Shown in pieces: positions 52,520 through 54,354 of a stretch of DNA of 54,354 bases. The DNA is from an uncultured Allobaculum sp. GTDB taxonomy: Bacteria > Bacillota_I > Bacilli_A > Erysipelotrichales > Erysipelotrichaceae. The translations under genes and the position numbers were made by a program. The notes beneath the pieces are model-generated. The model saw only the letters and a list, made by a program, of their open reading frames with translations. It did no database searches and was not told the origin of the DNA. The first letter of the stretch is position 1; each line of letters opens with the position of its first letter. Where the stretch lies: NCBI GenBank assembly GCA_910577085.1, contig CAJTLE010000004.1:1-54354 (forward strand), written 5' to 3'.

Positions 52520-53170
52520 GGCAGTGTATCCTTTCTATTCTTGTCAGGACATCTTTATTATTTCATTTCTCTTTACGCCAGCGGGCCAGATTGCCCGCTC
52601 ATTTCAGAAAGGAGTCCTCCATTTACAGATGACTTATCCTCGCCTGAATGAAAAAGAATTCATCAAACCATCTCGTGACAATCAAAACTGCTGAATTTCG
52701 TTTTCAGTCTTCTGGTTTCCCTTCTGACTTTCCATCAGCTTTGTATCGTCTGATCCTGATTTTTGTCGCTTCGATTTTCGAGATGTCCTCGATTTGGATT
52801 GCATATTTCAGCGAAACTGCGTCGGTTTCTGTACGATCCAGAAACCTGACCATTTCAATTTTATGCTGATTTCTCAAATAATCCGTTCAGATGAACCAGA
52901 CAGAATTGGTAAGTCTTTTTTCATCTTCTATCCCTTCTCCAGAGCTCTCCGTATTTCCATCTATATTTTCTTATTGCCTGGTCCTCTTATGGCCTTAGTC
53001 TCGGTATCCTCCCCTTCCATCCCCTCACTGAACTCTTCTCTTTTCTGGAGTTCCATAGCGAAAAAAAGCATTCACCAACCGCAAGTTGAACCAGACCAGT
53101 CAGGTTTGATCAGCTTCGTTTCCGTTTGGCTGGCTTTGATCGTCTATACTGGTAGCAGAGGTGAGCGTAC
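52520..53170. other. Divergent C/T-rich intergenic region
   Basis: About 650 nt between divergent genes. From 52900 to 53060 the plus strand is strongly pyrimidine-biased. Frames at 52648-53174 lack ribosome sites and recognisable products. A TATACT near 53150 could be a -10 box but has no clear -35. Confidence 0.5.
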
Positions 53171-54076
53171 ATGAATCAGATTGCATCCGACTGGAAGGAT
53201 TATGAAGTCCTCGATGCCGGCAACAAGGAAAAGTTAGAGCGCTGGAATGACGTCATTCTGCGCCGGCCAGATCCTGTTGCTTTATGGCCGATCGATGACG
53301 AATCCAACTGGAAAAAAGCCCACGCCGTTTACCACCGTTCAAACAAAGGCGGTGGAAGCTGGGAATATAAAAAGCCGATCAAGGAATTCTGGACCATCGG
53401 CTACAAAGATCTTCGCTTTAAAATTTCGCCAACTGGCTTTAAACATACCGGCCTGTTTCCCGAACAGGCAGCTAACTGGGATTTCATCATGAATACCATC
53501 CGTCAGGCCAAAGCCGAACATCCAGATCGGCCTGTACGGATTTTGAATCTGTTTGCCTATACCGGCGGCGCTACAATGGCAGCTGCCAAAGCAGGTGCAG
53601 ATGAAGTCGTTCATCTGGATGCTTCCAAAGGCATCAATGCCTGGGCCAAAGAAAATATGGAACTCAACCACCTGGAAGACAAAAAGATCCGTTTTCTGGT
53701 GGATGATGTCATGAAATTCATCGCCCGTGAAAAACGCCGCGGCCGCAAATACGATGGCATTATTATGGATCCACCTTCCTACGGCAGAGGTCCAAATGGT
53801 GAAGTCTGGAAACTGGAAGACAATATCTTTGAACTGATCAATCAGGCCAAAGATCTGCTCAGTGACAATGCCCTGTTCTTTCTGGTCAACCTGTACACCA
53901 CAGGTTTTCCACTGACAACTCTCAAACAGACCTTGGAAAGAACCGTTGGCCGTCAGTTTGGCGGATATGTTGAAGTCGGTGAGACACTGCTTCCAATTAC
54001 CAAAGAACATGCGCTGCTGCCATGTGGCCTGTTTGGTCGCTGGACCAGTTTTAAACCGGAATGGCTGGATGAATAG
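53171..54076 (+). CDS. Class I SAM-dependent methyltransferase, RlmI-like
   Basis: A 301-residue methyltransferase related to the RlmI/COG1092 rRNA cytosine-C5 group. The SAM-binding motif is ILNLFAYTGGATMAAAKAGA, followed by the acidic loop VVHLDASKGINAWAKENMEL and the catalytic motif MDPPSYGRGPNGEVWK. The N-terminal part (about 1-90) is a small beta domain (FWTIGYKDLRFKISPTGF) without an evident PUA domain, so the protein is shorter than typical RlmI (about 390). The substrate is probably 23S rRNA. The site AGAGGTGAG lies about 6 nt before ATG 53171. A near-perfect terminator follows at 54159. Confidence 0.88.
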   Translation: MNQIASDWKDYEVLDAGNKEKLERWNDVILRRPDPVALWPIDDESNWKKAHAVYHRSNKGGGSWEYKKPIKEFWTIGYKDLRFKISPTGFKHTGLFPEQAANWDFIMNTIRQAKAEHPDRPVRILNLFAYTGGATMAAAKAGADEVVHLDASKGINAWAKENMELNHLEDKKIRFLVDDVMKFIAREKRRGRKYDGIIMDPPSYGRGPNGEVWKLEDNIFELINQAKDLLSDNALFFLVNLYTTGFPLTTLKQTLERTVGRQFGGYVEVGETLLPITKEHALLPCGLFGRWTSFKPEWLDE

Positions 54077-54158
54077 CTGAGCCAACAACCGGACCATTGG
54101 TAATTTCACTCAGCCGTAATAATCTGAGTTTTGCAGGGTTTTATAACAGATTATGAAT

Positions 54159-54205
54159 AAAACCGTCATATTTTGCATCAATAAAGCGAATGTGGCGGTT
54201 TTTTA
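54159..54205 (+). terminator. Terminator of the RlmI-like gene
   Basis: AAAACCGTCATATT pairs over its full 14 nt with AATGTGGCGGTTTT (two G-U pairs), followed by further T residues. Confidence 0.85.
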
Positions 54206-54207
54206 AT

Positions 54208-54248
54208 TTGACCATTCAGAAGTTATCTATTATAATATAATAGATAAC
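54208..54248 (+). promoter_or_regulatory. Vegetative promoter embedded in a perfect 27-bp palindrome
   Basis: TTGACC (54208-54213), 17 nt, TATAAT (54231-54236) is a near-consensus promoter. The -10 lies inside a perfect palindrome, GTTATCTATTATA then A then TATAATAGATAAC (54222-54248). A protein bound there would block transcription, so the downstream gene is probably tightly repressed or autoregulated. Alternatively it is a structural end of a mobile element. Confidence 0.7.
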
Positions 54249-54260
54249 AAGGTGATGCAC

Positions 54261-54354
54261 ATGACTAGACGACCAGATCCATTAGCTAGATTCAGAGTTA
54301 AAATCCACAATGACAACGGGCACAGATATGCTTTCACTCAGGTGCCTACTACCA
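54261..54354 (+). CDS. 5' end of a gene cut by the window edge
   Basis: ATG 54261 follows AAGGTG with 6-nt spacing and 25 nt after the -10 of a strong promoter. The 31 readable codons give MTRRPDPLARFRVKIHNDNG then HRYAFTQVPTT. The short, basic, aromatic start loosely resembles the N-terminus of IS1634/IS4-type transposases, but 31 residues are too few to be sure. It is truncated by the window, not by mutation. Confidence 0.45.
   Translation, partial: MTRRPDPLARFRVKIHNDNGHRYAFTQVPTT

Overview
The window looks like the chromosome of a low-to-mid GC Gram-positive bacterium (Bacillota), most likely an Erysipelotrichaceae-type gut commensal. That assignment is inference. It rests on strong AGGAGG-type ribosome sites, Firmicutes housekeeping order (pcrA, ligA, a CamS-like lipoprotein, gatCAB), large wall-type surface proteins, a PTS enzyme II with the domain order A-C-B, and a TrmA-family rRNA methyltransferase with an Fe-S cysteine set. 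Most genes lie on the minus strand, and the long intergenic stretches are C/T-rich on the plus strand, as expected if the minus strand is the leading strand. No rRNA, tRNA or CRISPR array was seen.

Layout. 0.5-12 kb: two large secreted surface proteins (993 and about 1650 residues) flank a LacI-type regulator. The first has a choice-of-anchor-A-like domain and a Pro/Asp stalk. The second has a VWA head, a string of pilin-like domains and an Asn/Gly/Ser stalk. Neither ends in a textbook LPXTG signal. 12-20 kb: carbohydrate block with a PTS EIIACB plus an endonuclease/phosphatase-family gene, then two successive divergent modules of a DeoR-type repressor and a HAD (Cof-type) phosphatase. In module 1 both genes are frameshifted. 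In module 2 the repressor is intact but the HAD partner is only a cap domain. 20-26 kb: rRNA uracil methyltransferase (minus) and a MarR + heterodimeric ABC exporter operon (plus).

26.4-31 kb: an accessory-looking stretch with a solo ArdC-like metallopeptidase, an unknown helical protein, and an overlapping XRE-ImmA/PIN pair in A/T-richer DNA. Two similar hairpins of about 28 nt lie on either side of the last three genes. 31-38 kb: a two-gene ABC-2 transporter, a patatin-like lipase, a nucleotidyltransferase, an orphan DUF697-type membrane protein with long acidic tails, and a small anchored extracytoplasmic protein.

38-52.5 kb: conserved core read on the minus strand: unknown 390-residue protein, pcrA, a ClC channel/antiporter, a BspA-type leucine-rich-repeat protein, ligA, camS-like, gatC, gatA, gatB. 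The ClC and BspA-type genes sit between pcrA and ligA, which are adjacent in many Bacillota. 53-54.3 kb: an RlmI-like methyltransferase, a strong terminator, then a promoter embedded in a perfect 27-bp palindrome ahead of a gene cut off by the right edge.

The strongest leads for something new are the duplicated and decaying DeoR/HAD modules with their cap-only derivative, the ArdC/unknown/XRE-ImmA-PIN stretch, and the non-canonical C-termini of the two surface giants. No complete, clearly novel multi-gene system can be proved from sequence alone.
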